From: Nitrobacter sp051535215
GTDB taxonomy: Bacteria; Pseudomonadota; Alphaproteobacteria; Rhizobiales; Xanthobacteraceae
DNA: 64,000 nt
Reading direction: 5' to 3'
NCBI RefSeq assembly: GCF_051535215.1
Contig: NZ_JBPPLY010000008.1
Location: forward strand, 74,242 to 138,241
This document shows, one piece after another, positions 1 through 7,997 of the stretch. The notes beneath the pieces are model-generated. The model saw nothing but the letters and a program-made list of their open reading frames with translations. It searched no databases and was not told the origin of the DNA. Each line of letters starts with the position of its first letter. Position 1 is the stretch's first letter. The translations under genes and the position numbers were made by a program.

Positions 1-563
1 GCCAGATTGAACAGCAGCGTCGAGTTCTTGTAGCCGCGCGCATCGAGGCCGGTCAGGGCCGCGAGAAAATCCCGGCCGCGCAGATCGGGATCGCCGATCA
101 GGTTGAACGCGGCATAGGTCGGGATGAAGCCGTTCTTCTCAAACGACCGTAGCAGGTGCGCGCCGCAGGTCCGGATGATGCGTTCGATCTCGGCGAGGTC
201 CGGTGGCGATCCTGCCGCGGCCGTTCGTTTGGGCCGGGGGTGGTGCAGAGTGACCGTGTCCAGCAACGCGGCCACCGGCCGGCCGATCGCCGCCCAGTCC
301 GGGCATTCATCGTCCCGCGCGTGCCGAAGCGCGTCCTGAAGCTCCCCAAACCGGCCCTCGTCCCGCAGTTCCGGCAGGCCCGCCCGTCGCAACAGCGGAC
401 GCAGGGCGGGATTGGCCAGCGCGGTTCTGTAGAATTTGGCCAGGTGGGCGTCGCCGCCATTGTGGCGCAACAGAAGTGGATCGCAGAGGTCGTATAGTGA
501 CGGGCCGTCCTTGCGGTTCGTCAGCGCGCGGTAGACGGCGCCGGCGACATGGCGAGCAGTCAT
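1..563 (-). CDS. Hypothetical protein, 3' end cut by the window edge
   Basis: An open frame runs from an ATG at 563 off the left edge (at least 187 residues, starting MTARHVAGAVYRALTNRKDG). It has no signal peptide or membrane segment, and is rich in Arg, Leu and Asp. I do not recognise the family. Its start overlaps the stop of the small upstream gene in an ATGA junction, so the two are probably translationally coupled. The frame choice rests on that junction and on sustained alphaproteobacterial codon use across 560 bases; several antisense frames here are shadows. The C-terminus, and so possibly the diagnostic part, lies outside the window. Confidence 0.6.
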   Translation of the reverse strand, partial: MTARHVAGAVYRALTNRKDGPSLYDLCDPLLLRHNGGDAHLAKFYRTALANPALRPLLRRAGLPELRDEGRFGELQDALRHARDDECPDWAAIGRPVAALLDTVTLHHPRPKRTAAAGSPPDLAEIERIIRTCGAHLLRSFEKNGFIPTYAAFNLIGDPDLRGRDFLAALTGLDARGYKNSTLLFNL

Positions 564-796
564 GATTCTCCTCTACGCTCCCAAGCGTCGGCGGCAGCGA
601 CGGCCTGATTCAGCCAAGCCTTTGAAAAGTTATACGAATAGGCAAAAAATACAAACGTGACCCTTCTCACGGCGTCGTAGAGCCATGCGGCAGTAAGCTG
701 ATCGCCTCGAAGTTCCGCCTTGCTCCGGCACTCGTGATGAGCCCATTTTCGGAGTTGGGAGGCCTGCGCGAGGTGCTTAACCAATTGTGTTTCCAA
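560..796 (-). CDS. Small hypothetical protein, 78 aa
   Basis: A 78-residue cytoplasmic-looking protein (METQLVKHLAQASQLRKWAH...) with an N-terminal amphipathic helical stretch and a central hydrophobic, aromatic patch (VTFVFFAYSYNF). Its stop codon overlaps the ATG of the gene at 563 by 4 bases (ATGA), which suggests a two-gene operon. Transcription probably starts in the AT-richer gap at about 797-960, which it shares with the divergent caspase-like gene. No family is recognised, so it could be a small regulator or cofactor of its partner. The overlap supports it being real; its function is unknown. Confidence 0.55.
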   Translation of the reverse strand: METQLVKHLAQASQLRKWAHHECRSKAELRGDQLTAAWLYDAVRRVTFVFFAYSYNFSKAWLNQAVAAADAWERRGES

Positions 797-964
797 TAAA
801 TAAAGGTTTCGTGTTGCTCATGAGGGAGGTGCAGGGTATGACCTTCATGTTGCAGTGCCGAAGAACGAACGTATTTCTTCGCTACAGTTAGGCATCCCCC
901 TCAAACCGATCCGGCGTTGGGCGCGACTTTGAGAGCGCCTTCGCATGACCAGGAATTGATCGTT

Positions 965-1843
965 ATGACATTCGGGCAGCTTCGCCTCTCCTACCGGTCG
1001 GTCACCCTGGCCGCCGTCCTGGTCGGGATGGTGTCGCTGGCGATCGGAGCCCATGCCGCGCTCAACAAGCGCAGCCTGGAGGTCGCGAAGGCTCTCACTG
1101 TCGCCGACACGACCGGCAGTATTGCGGTCAAGCCGTCGCGGGTCGCGCTGGTTATCGGCAACGGACACTATCCGGACGCGAACGAGCCGCTGAAGCAGTC
1201 CATCAACGATGCCCGGGCGCTGACGACGATCCTGCGCAGAGACGGCTTCGACGTCATCATGGTCGAGGACGCCAACGCCGACGACATGCGCAGCGCGGTT
1301 CGCCGCCTGGAAGCAAAGATCGGTCCCGATACGACGGCCCTCCTGTTCTTCAGCGGCTTCGGCATCCAGTCCGGCCGCGAGAGCTATATGATCCCGGTCG
1401 ATGCGCGGATCTGGAAGGAGGCCGACGTTCGGCGTGAAGGGTTGTCCGTCGAAGCAGTTCTCGGCGCGATGAAGGCACGCTCCGCCAAGGTCAAACTTGC
1501 AGTGATCGACGCGTCGCGGCGCAACCCCTATGAGCGGCGCTTCCGCTCCTACTCCCACGGCCTTGCGCCCATCAACGTGCCGGATAATGCGCTGATCCTG
1601 TCGTCGGCGACGCCGGGACAGGTGGTCGACGAATCGGGCGGACAATACAGCCTGCTGATGGCGGAGTTGCTCAAGAGCCTCGATACGCCGAATCCCGATG
1701 CCGAAGCCGTGTTCAGCAAGACGCGGATCGCGGTTTCACGCGCAAGCGACGGGGCGCAGGTTCCGACGGTATCGTCCTCGCTCGCTCAAGACGTGCCGTT
1801 CGGCTCCGCAGCAACAATGGCCGCACGCAAGGCCGGCGGCTAA
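965..1843 (+). CDS. Caspase-fold (peptidase C14-like) protein lacking both catalytic residues
   Basis: The protein (292 aa from the ATG at 965) has an N-terminal hydrophobic signal/anchor (residues ~13-33) and then a caspase p20-like domain with the usual opening strand RVALVIGNGHYP and the DAR element. The catalytic His position, normally in a (F/Y)xxAGHG motif, reads FFSGFG with Phe132. The catalytic Cys position, normally DACRNNP, reads DASRRNP with Ser184. It should therefore be a pseudo-protease, possibly a binding or scaffold protein at the inner membrane or periplasm. An in-frame upstream codon at 917 would only add 16 residues before the signal-like segment, so 965 is preferred. A catalytically complete relative lies at 19965. 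Its target and role are unknown. Confidence 0.85.
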   Translation: MTFGQLRLSYRSVTLAAVLVGMVSLAIGAHAALNKRSLEVAKALTVADTTGSIAVKPSRVALVIGNGHYPDANEPLKQSINDARALTTILRRDGFDVIMVEDANADDMRSAVRRLEAKIGPDTTALLFFSGFGIQSGRESYMIPVDARIWKEADVRREGLSVEAVLGAMKARSAKVKLAVIDASRRNPYERRFRSYSHGLAPINVPDNALILSSATPGQVVDESGGQYSLLMAELLKSLDTPNPDAEAVFSKTRIAVSRASDGAQVPTVSSSLAQDVPFGSAATMAARKAGG

Positions 1844-1849
1844 AGCGGC

Positions 1850-2749
1850 TTACTTCGTGCTCGCGTCGGCCGTGACCGGCCTGACCGGATCGCCTTCGCG
1901 CAGCAGGGCGCCGGCGCGCGCCACCACCACGTCGCCATCCGACAATCCCTCGCGAACCTCGACCTGTCCTCCCGCCAACAACCCTACCTCGACGCGCCGC
2001 GTTTCGACCCGCTGGCGCCGCACCACCTGAACAACCGTGCCCGCGCTTCCATACAGGATCGCCGTCAGCGGCACCGCGATGCCGCAACTCTCGCCGGTCT
2101 TGACGATCGCGCGGCCAGACGCATTGACCAGCATGTGCCTGTTCGGATCGACGGATATGAAGACCTGCCCGAGCTGGCTGTTCGGTTCGACAGTCGGCGC
2201 GACGAGCCGGACCTTGCCATCCATGTCGCCGGCGCCGACCACCACGACCTTGGCCGCCTGACCGACCGCCAGCTTCGCCAGATCGGCAGTCGGCACCTGG
2301 CCGACCAGATCGAACTCGTTGCCGGTGACGATATTGAACAATGCCTCGCCCTTGCCCGAAGCAATCGCGCCGATCTCGGCGGTGGAACCGCTGACAAGTC
2401 CCGCGACCGGCGCCTGAACCTGCGTCGATCCTCCCTCGGGACGGTTGAGGCGGGCAAGCACCTGCCCCGCGGTAACGCTCTGTCCCGGCTCGGCCAATAT
2501 CTCGGCAACCTTCAACCCCGGCCGCTCCGGACGCACGGCCGCCTCGTTCTTCGGAATCAGGATTCCGGCGACCTCGACCGTATCGGAGAAGCAGGACCTC
2601 GTGGCTTTCAGGACGGTGACGGCTGCGCCGTTCGAAGTCTCGTCGCCAGCCGCGAACCCCTGAGACGCGACGACCGCCGTCCCGAGCACGGCGACGAGAG
2701 CGATCACCCGCGTCGCGACGTGATGCGGGGTAAAGGATTTCATCGCCAT
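1850..2749 (-). CDS. HlyD/RND-type periplasmic adaptor (membrane fusion protein)
   Basis: 299 aa. An N-terminal signal/anchor (residues ~12-33) is followed by a lipoyl-like biotinyl half motif (VAEILAEPGQSVTAGQVLARL), its second half (STQVQAPVAGLVSG), a beta-barrel region (GQAAKVVV) and a membrane-proximal domain ending VREGLSDGDVVVARAGALLREGDPV. This order fits efflux RND adaptor subunits, which link an inner-membrane pump to an outer-membrane channel. It is somewhat short for the family and lacks a long alpha-hairpin. No pump or TolC-like gene is next to it here, so the partner is unknown. It ends 6 bp from the convergent caspase-like gene. The start could also be the Met two codons downstream. 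Confidence 0.8.
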   Translation of the reverse strand: MAMKSFTPHHVATRVIALVAVLGTAVVASQGFAAGDETSNGAAVTVLKATRSCFSDTVEVAGILIPKNEAAVRPERPGLKVAEILAEPGQSVTAGQVLARLNRPEGGSTQVQAPVAGLVSGSTAEIGAIASGKGEALFNIVTGNEFDLVGQVPTADLAKLAVGQAAKVVVVGAGDMDGKVRLVAPTVEPNSQLGQVFISVDPNRHMLVNASGRAIVKTGESCGIAVPLTAILYGSAGTVVQVVRRQRVETRRVEVGLLAGGQVEVREGLSDGDVVVARAGALLREGDPVRPVTADASTK

Positions 2750-2887
2750 CGAAAGATACTTCCCGAAAAATGCAGCGCTATCGCAGCGACGGTTTTGCGA
2801 TCGCGCGGATCAATGGATTGTGAGCCTATTCAAGGCGTGATGACAGTTCAACAACCGGCGCATTCGGACGCCTCGCAATCGAAAAAT

Positions 2888-5335
2888 TCATGCAGGGCCG
2901 CCTGCCGCCGAGCGCAGTGCGGAGACACCGCCCGCGCGGTCCTGCCAGCGGTGAATCTCGACGGCCGCGATCGGATGGTGAAAGCCTTTCAGGATCAGCG
3001 GTGCCAACGCCGTCGCCTCCACGAGATGCTCCACCATGCTGTAGGCACGCTGATTGACCACGATCTGGCCTGCCTTGGCTTCGTCGCATAGTCTTGAGGC
3101 GAGATTGGTCACACTACCGATTGCCGCATATTCCAGCCGGCGCTCGAAGCCGACCTGGCCCAGCGTCGCGTAGCCGACGGCGATCCCGACGCTGAAGCCG
3201 AGGCTGTGACCGCGGTTACGCCACTTCTGCGACAGAACTCCAATACTGTCCCGCATTTCCACCGCCATTCTTACTGCGCGCGGGGTATGATCCGGGACCG
3301 GAATCGGCGCGTTGAACAGAATCATCACGCCGTCGCCGGCGTAACGGTCCAGCGTGCCTTCGTACTTGAAGATCAGTTCGCCCAGCGCCGCATGATATTC
3401 CCGCAGCACGTTCATCGCCTCTTCCGGCTCCGAGCTTTCAGTGAAGGCCGTGAAGCCGCGCAGATCGCAGAACACGACCGTGACTTCGCCGCGATGACTG
3501 TCGAGCAGCGAGTTCTGCCCATCGGACGAAGCAACGAGTTGCGCGACTTGCGGTGCGAGAAAACGTTCGAGCCGCCGGATGCGCTCGATCTCCCCGAGTT
3601 GCTTGCCGACCTGCTCCTCGAGCGACTTGTTCCAGTTGAGCAGTTGGTAGGTCTGCTGCTGAAGTTTATCGGCCTGCTGCTGCACGATGCCGTGCGCGGT
3701 CGCGAGTTCCTTGCCTTTCTGATCGACTTCGTGGAAAAGCCGCGCGTTGCGCATCGCCAGCACTGACTGATGAGCAAATGTCTGCATCAACCCCAGCAGG
3801 TTCGGTGAAAACGCGCCTGTGCTCCGGCGCAGCACGATCAGCGCGCCGAGAACGCCTTGTTGGTCGACCAGCGGCACCGCCAGCGCGGAACGGAAACCGG
3901 CCGCGGCGGCATCTTTAAGCGGATTTGCGTCCGACGCTGCAAAGTCTTCGATTGCGATCGGCTGGCCGGTCGCGGCGGCCTGACCCAGCAGGCCATCGTC
4001 GGCGCTGATGATGCCGTGATCGCCGTCTGCCGGCTTCTCCATGCCGCTGGCCTCGATGAGATCAAAGCGGCGAGCTTCCGCATCGAAGCCGTAGATCAGT
4101 ACGGCATCTGCTTTGGTGATCGCGAGCGCGCGTCCGGCGACCGTGCGGAGAACGGCGTCGACATCGAGCGAGGAGGCGACGGCGCGGCCAAACTCTTCGA
4201 GCGCCTTGAGTTCGCTCACCGACTGCGCGAGTTCGCGCGTGCGGTCCTTGACCTTGAGTTCGAGGTCGGAATAGGTCTCGCGAAGCTGGCCAGCCATGCT
4301 GTTGAACTGCCCGGCGAGTTGCTCCAGTTCGTCGCCGGTCCTGACGTCGATACGGTGTTCGAAGTCTCCGCCGCCGAGCCGCTGCGCACCGGTGTTGAGC
4401 GCCTGGATCGGGACCAGCATGCGTCGCGCCAGCAGCATTCCAGCGAGGATCGCGAGCGCAAGACCGAAGGCGACCAGCACGCCGATGCGAATCAAGAGAT
4501 CATGGATCGGCGCAAGCGCCTGACTTGCGGGTTGTTCGAACAGCACGAACCAGCGGAGCTTTGGGACCGGGCTCGACGCGGTCAGCACGGCATTGCCTTC
4601 ACCGCTGGTGCCCGACACGGACGGCGCAGCGCCGGATTTCAGCAACGCCGCGAGTTGCGGCAGCGCGGACAGATCCTTCCCGGATTGCATGTCCTTGTCG
4701 GAGCCGGCGAGCAGAACGCCGTTCGAGTCCACGACATAGGCCGAACCGATTTTTCCGGTCTGCGCATCATCGATATATCCGGATAGAAAGTGAAGATCGA
4801 TTTCCGCGACCGACGCGCCGGCGTCACGGCCGGCGTGAGCGACGGCGATCGACATGAAGGGCCGTTGCTCGCGGAAGAAAACCGGCCCGTATGAGATACC
4901 CTTGGCGACGGCCTGCGTGAATCTCACGTCGCGGGAAAAATCAGCGCCGCTGCCGAACGAGACCGAGTGACGCGACAGGCGAAGCTGCTCATGCCCCTGC
5001 CCGTCAAGCTGGAAGATCCGGCTGACAGCCGGCACCTGATTGAGCAATTCCGCGTAGTCCGCGCGCCGCTGTTCGACCGTGACGACACTGGCGCGTGTAA
5101 CCCAGCTCACCTGGCGTTCCAGATCCACGATCGACTGTCCGATGCGATGCGCCGTCGCATCCGCCTTCTCCGCCATCTCGCGAACAAGCGCGGTCCTGGT
5201 CTGATCGTAGGTAATCCAGACCTCCAGCGCGCCGTTGACCGCGAGAACGAACACGACCAGTCCGACGAGCGACACGACGTATTTGGCGAACAGGCCCCTG
5301 CGGCGGTATCGAGTGTTATCCCCGTCCTCGCTCAT
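2888..5335 (-). CDS. Membrane-bound Cache-HAMP-GAF class III adenylate/guanylate cyclase
   Basis: 815 aa from the ATG at 5335, chosen because GGGGACA precedes it; a Met 10 codons upstream has no such site. Order: TM1 (~18-40), an extracytoplasmic double-Cache-like sensor, TM2 (~280-302), HAMP (~303-355), a coiled coil, GAF (~385-535), a second coiled coil, and a class III cyclase catalytic domain (~620-790). Both metal-binding Asp motifs are present (VVFCDLRGFTAF and DRYAGDGVMILFNAP), as is the late LEYAAIGSVTNLASRL strand. It probably makes a cyclic nucleotide in response to an external ligand plus a GAF ligand. Whether ATP or GTP is used cannot be decided here. Confidence 0.92.
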   Translation of the reverse strand: MSEDGDNTRYRRRGLFAKYVVSLVGLVVFVLAVNGALEVWITYDQTRTALVREMAEKADATAHRIGQSIVDLERQVSWVTRASVVTVEQRRADYAELLNQVPAVSRIFQLDGQGHEQLRLSRHSVSFGSGADFSRDVRFTQAVAKGISYGPVFFREQRPFMSIAVAHAGRDAGASVAEIDLHFLSGYIDDAQTGKIGSAYVVDSNGVLLAGSDKDMQSGKDLSALPQLAALLKSGAAPSVSGTSGEGNAVLTASSPVPKLRWFVLFEQPASQALAPIHDLLIRIGVLVAFGLALAILAGMLLARRMLVPIQALNTGAQRLGGGDFEHRIDVRTGDELEQLAGQFNSMAGQLRETYSDLELKVKDRTRELAQSVSELKALEEFGRAVASSLDVDAVLRTVAGRALAITKADAVLIYGFDAEARRFDLIEASGMEKPADGDHGIISADDGLLGQAAATGQPIAIEDFAASDANPLKDAAAAGFRSALAVPLVDQQGVLGALIVLRRSTGAFSPNLLGLMQTFAHQSVLAMRNARLFHEVDQKGKELATAHGIVQQQADKLQQQTYQLLNWNKSLEEQVGKQLGEIERIRRLERFLAPQVAQLVASSDGQNSLLDSHRGEVTVVFCDLRGFTAFTESSEPEEAMNVLREYHAALGELIFKYEGTLDRYAGDGVMILFNAPIPVPDHTPRAVRMAVEMRDSIGVLSQKWRNRGHSLGFSVGIAVGYATLGQVGFERRLEYAAIGSVTNLASRLCDEAKAGQIVVNQRAYSMVEHLVEATALAPLILKGFHHPIAAVEIHRWQDRAGGVSALRSAAGGPA

Positions 5336-5521
5336 CACTGTCCCCGCACGGCTTTCGCGGTCCATCGGCTCGTCATTGCATTCGCCAGGGGCCAGCTTGG
5401 GCTACGACACATTCGTTGATTTTAGATGGTCTGCACGGGAATGGAAATATTCCGGGAGAGAGGCGGCCGTTCAAACCGGAAAGATGAATGGCGCATTTTT
5501 CCCCGCCCGCGGCGCTCGTTG

Positions 5522-5872
5522 TTATCGCCACATCCAATTGTGGCCCCAATCGCCCTTCCAACCCGTGAGACGCCCCCTGCGGAATTGCAGATAAAGCCGG
5601 TCCCTGCGATCGAAGAAGCCGCTGCCGCCGTAACGCCGCAACGCCAGAAAAACCTCGTTGCCCGGACGTCCGCTGATGTAGTTCAGGGGCACGCCGAGCG
5701 CATTCGCCGCGCTCGGCGCGTCCATGCCGAAAGCCAGCGGCCTGTTATTGGACAGCGTCGCCGTAAAGGATGGCGTATGAGCGAACATTGCCGATTGCTG
5801 CGCATGTCCCGGCGAGATCCACGCCGTCAGAAACGCAACGCCGCATGCCAAGGTCAATGTCCGTTGTTTCAT
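5522..5872 (-). CDS. Small secreted hypothetical protein
   Basis: 116 aa from the ATG at 5872. A clear Sec signal peptide is present (MKQRTLTLACGVAFLTAWIS, cleavage near GHAQQ), followed by a mature part of about 95 residues ending in a Trp- and Arg-rich tail (FRRGRLTGWKGDWGHNW). A longer in-frame extension upstream would bury the signal peptide, so it was rejected. It is likely periplasmic. I recognise no family. It is divergent from the HD-GYP gene at 6176 across a 303-bp gap. Confidence 0.7.
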   Translation of the reverse strand: MKQRTLTLACGVAFLTAWISPGHAQQSAMFAHTPSFTATLSNNRPLAFGMDAPSAANALGVPLNYISGRPGNEVFLALRRYGGSGFFDRRDRLYLQFRRGRLTGWKGDWGHNWMWR

Positions 5873-6175
5873 GATGCCGCCTTGTGCTTGCTGACACGTA
5901 AACCGCGATCCGGAATTCTGCCAGCTTCCATGAGCGATCCCTAACACATTCGCACTCGGGATTCCGCTCAAGCTTGCGGCGTTTCGCAAATCACCGTCGC
6001 AACTTGTCCTGCGGGCTCCGTCGAATGTCTGACCTTCTGGAAGTTAACGAGGGGAATGTTTTCCGTTGAATTATCGGCGGACCGCTATAGCGGCGTTAAT
6101 AATACCACTTAATCTTCGCGAATCTACTTATCGGCTAAAGTTCGTGCAGCGGCGAACTGCAGCCGATGAGGATCA
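5873..6175. promoter_or_regulatory. Divergent intergenic region with a 12-bp palindrome
   Basis: This 303-bp gap separates the secreted protein gene (minus) from the HD-GYP gene (plus) and should hold both promoters. A perfect palindrome, CCGCTATAGCGG, lies at 6082-6093 in an otherwise AT-rich stretch, about 83 bp before the HD-GYP start, and could be an operator. No small gene was seen. Confidence 0.35.
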
Positions 6176-7264
6176 ATGACGACGCTCACAACCGGATCAC
6201 GCGCAAGGCGCCGCCTGCTCCTGGCATCCGACCGGAGCGATCGAAGCGGCGACCTCGGAGCGATCCTGCAGCGCGTCGGCGAGGTCGATACCAGTCCTAC
6301 CTCCGGGATTCCGGACACTCCGGCCGGCCGGTTTGCCGGCATCGTCGTCGACATCAATCTGCGCTCCGCCGAAAGCGTGCTGCGGGTGCGCGACAAATTG
6401 TGCATCGAGGCCTATCGATCGGTGCCGCGGCTGTTCGTTCTCGCGGATGCGCTTCACCACGGCTCGATGCAGGCATGGGCGCTCGGCGCCACAGACACGA
6501 TTTCGCGGCCATTCGACGCGCAAGTCATTCTGCAACGCATTCGTCTCGCGTTTCCGGACGACAATGATGCGACGGCGAACGGCACGGCGCTGAATAAGGG
6601 CATCGCCGCGGCTCATGCCCTGCTGGTGAAGATCTTCACGCAGCTCCCGGCCGGAGTTCCGCTTGCATTCAGCGACGTGCTGGAGGCTGAGGATCAGATT
6701 CTCAAAGCCATCAAGACCACGTCGCTGCGTCAATGGCTGGCCACCGTCGGCCGTCATCACACCCACACTTATCGTCATTGTCTGTTCGTTACGGGATTCG
6801 CCGTGGCCTTCGCGCTCCACCTCGGGCTTCGCGAGGACGATCAGCGCCGGCTGGCGCGCGCCGCATTGTTGCACGACGTGGGCAAGGCGTTCATTCCCGT
6901 CGCGATCCTCGACAAGCCCGGCAAACTCACCAACGAGGAGAAGACCGAAATCCGCCGCCATGTGCACCTGGGCTACGAAGCCTTGCTGAATCAGGGAGGC
7001 TTCCCGCCGGAGGTGCTTGACGTCGTTCTGCACCATCATGAATTTCTCGACGGCTCGGGATATCCCGATGGACTGCGCGGTGATCAGATCAGCGACATCG
7101 TGCGCCTCACCACGATTGTCGACATCCATGCGGCGCTGGTCGAACAACGGGCCTATCGCCTCCCGTTTACGCACGCAAAGTCCTTCGCAGTGATGGAAGA
7201 AATGGGCGACAAGCTCGACCAGCACCTGCTGCAGGCGTTCCGGCCGGTGGCGCTCGGCTATTGA
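6176..7264 (+). CDS. HD-GYP domain cyclic-di-GMP phosphodiesterase with degenerate receiver domain
   Basis: 362 aa, cytoplasmic. Residues ~13-130 look like a response-regulator receiver domain, with a VVDINL strand in the phospho-acceptor region, although the acidic pocket is poorly conserved. Residues ~180-360 form an HD-GYP domain with HD at 233-234 (LLHDVGK) and the diagnostic HHHE...DGSGYPDG signature from 286. This family hydrolyses c-di-GMP to pGpG/GMP, which lowers the second messenger and favours motility over biofilm. It is transcribed alone and stands just before the tRNA-Arg junction, so it is probably the last chromosomal gene before the mobile element. Confidence 0.92.
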   Translation: MTTLTTGSRARRRLLLASDRSDRSGDLGAILQRVGEVDTSPTSGIPDTPAGRFAGIVVDINLRSAESVLRVRDKLCIEAYRSVPRLFVLADALHHGSMQAWALGATDTISRPFDAQVILQRIRLAFPDDNDATANGTALNKGIAAAHALLVKIFTQLPAGVPLAFSDVLEAEDQILKAIKTTSLRQWLATVGRHHTHTYRHCLFVTGFAVAFALHLGLREDDQRRLARAALLHDVGKAFIPVAILDKPGKLTNEEKTEIRRHVHLGYEALLNQGGFPPEVLDVVLHHHEFLDGSGYPDGLRGDQISDIVRLTTIVDIHAALVEQRAYRLPFTHAKSFAVMEEMGDKLDQHLLQAFRPVALGY

Positions 7265-7343
7265 CCGGCGACGGCAATTTTCCGGACGGGCGGGCAGCAA
7301 AACATTGCCGACGCCCGGTCGATCGGTTAAACGGAATGCTCCG

Positions 7344-7387
7344 GCACCCGTAGCTCAGCTGGATAGAGCGTTGCCCTCCGAAGGCAA
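7344..7387 (+). pseudogene. Truncated tRNA-Arg(CCG), 5' half only
   Basis: The first 44 nt form a normal tRNA 5' half: acceptor strand GCACCCG, D-arm, and an anticodon arm TTGCC-CTCCGAA-GGCAA with anticodon CCG. After this the sequence no longer pairs (AGGCAAGCTC...), and there is no T-arm, acceptor 3' strand or CCA. The first 26 nt are identical to the complete tRNA at 7633, but the anticodon stem differs at several base pairs. It is therefore a broken gene and not a simple copy of its neighbour. Confidence 0.8.
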
Positions 7388-7632
7388 AGGCAAGCTCTTT
7401 TTGCTGAATGTGGGTGTCGAGAAAAGTGAGTGAAACCAAGCGATTGGCGAAACTCGAAGGAAGCAGAAAAACCGCTTTCGAGGTCACGGAAGCACCGCGG
7501 AAGCAAACTGGAAGGAGGTTGTAGAGAACGAACGGCGACAAGCGGCAAGGCTTTGGCCTGCTCTGAGTCAGCCGCTTCGATTGCATTTCGGGATTGACCC
7601 TGCTCGATCTCGCACATTATCTGAATATCGAT

Positions 7633-7709
7633 GCACCCGTAGCTCAGCTGGATAGAGCACCACCCTCCGAAGGTGGGGGTCACACGTTCGAATCGTGTCG
7701 GGTGCGCCA
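7633..7709 (+). tRNA. tRNA-Arg (anticodon CCG)
   Basis: The full cloverleaf can be drawn by hand: acceptor GCACCCG/CGGGTGC, D-arm GCTC/GAGC, anticodon stem CCACC/GGTGG around loop CTCCGAA (anticodon CCG, reads CGG), T-stem ACACG/CGTGT around TTCGAAT, discriminator G and an encoded CCA. It lies 245 bp after the truncated tRNA-Arg fragment. Integrative elements often use the 3' end of tRNA genes as attachment sites, so this gene probably marks the left end of the element to its right. Confidence 0.97.
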
Positions 7710-7997
7710 TTTCACTACAGAACTATGAACTTGAAAGCGCCGCCGATTCCCGCTCGAAGCGGCCATGAGCGTCCGCACCATACTTTCAAGCTAGATAAAG
7801 CTGACGACCCATCAGCCTTCACTTCAGCCGCAGATCTGCGTTCCGAAGATGGAGGGGCGATGTGGGGAGCCAAGCTGGGCCGCGGCGGGATATAGATGTT
7901 TAGTCCCACGATTTGCTGGAGCGGATTAGCCTGAAGCGTTCGGGTTGAGGCGCACAGTTGCCCGTGCCCCTTTCCCCAGATTGCTCCGTGTATTTAA

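Noticed and set aside
7327..7710. Minus-strand frames of up to 139 codons over the two tRNA-Arg sequences (starting MAHPTRFERVTPTFGG)
   Set aside because: This is the well-known translation of the antisense of a tRNA gene, a common false annotation.
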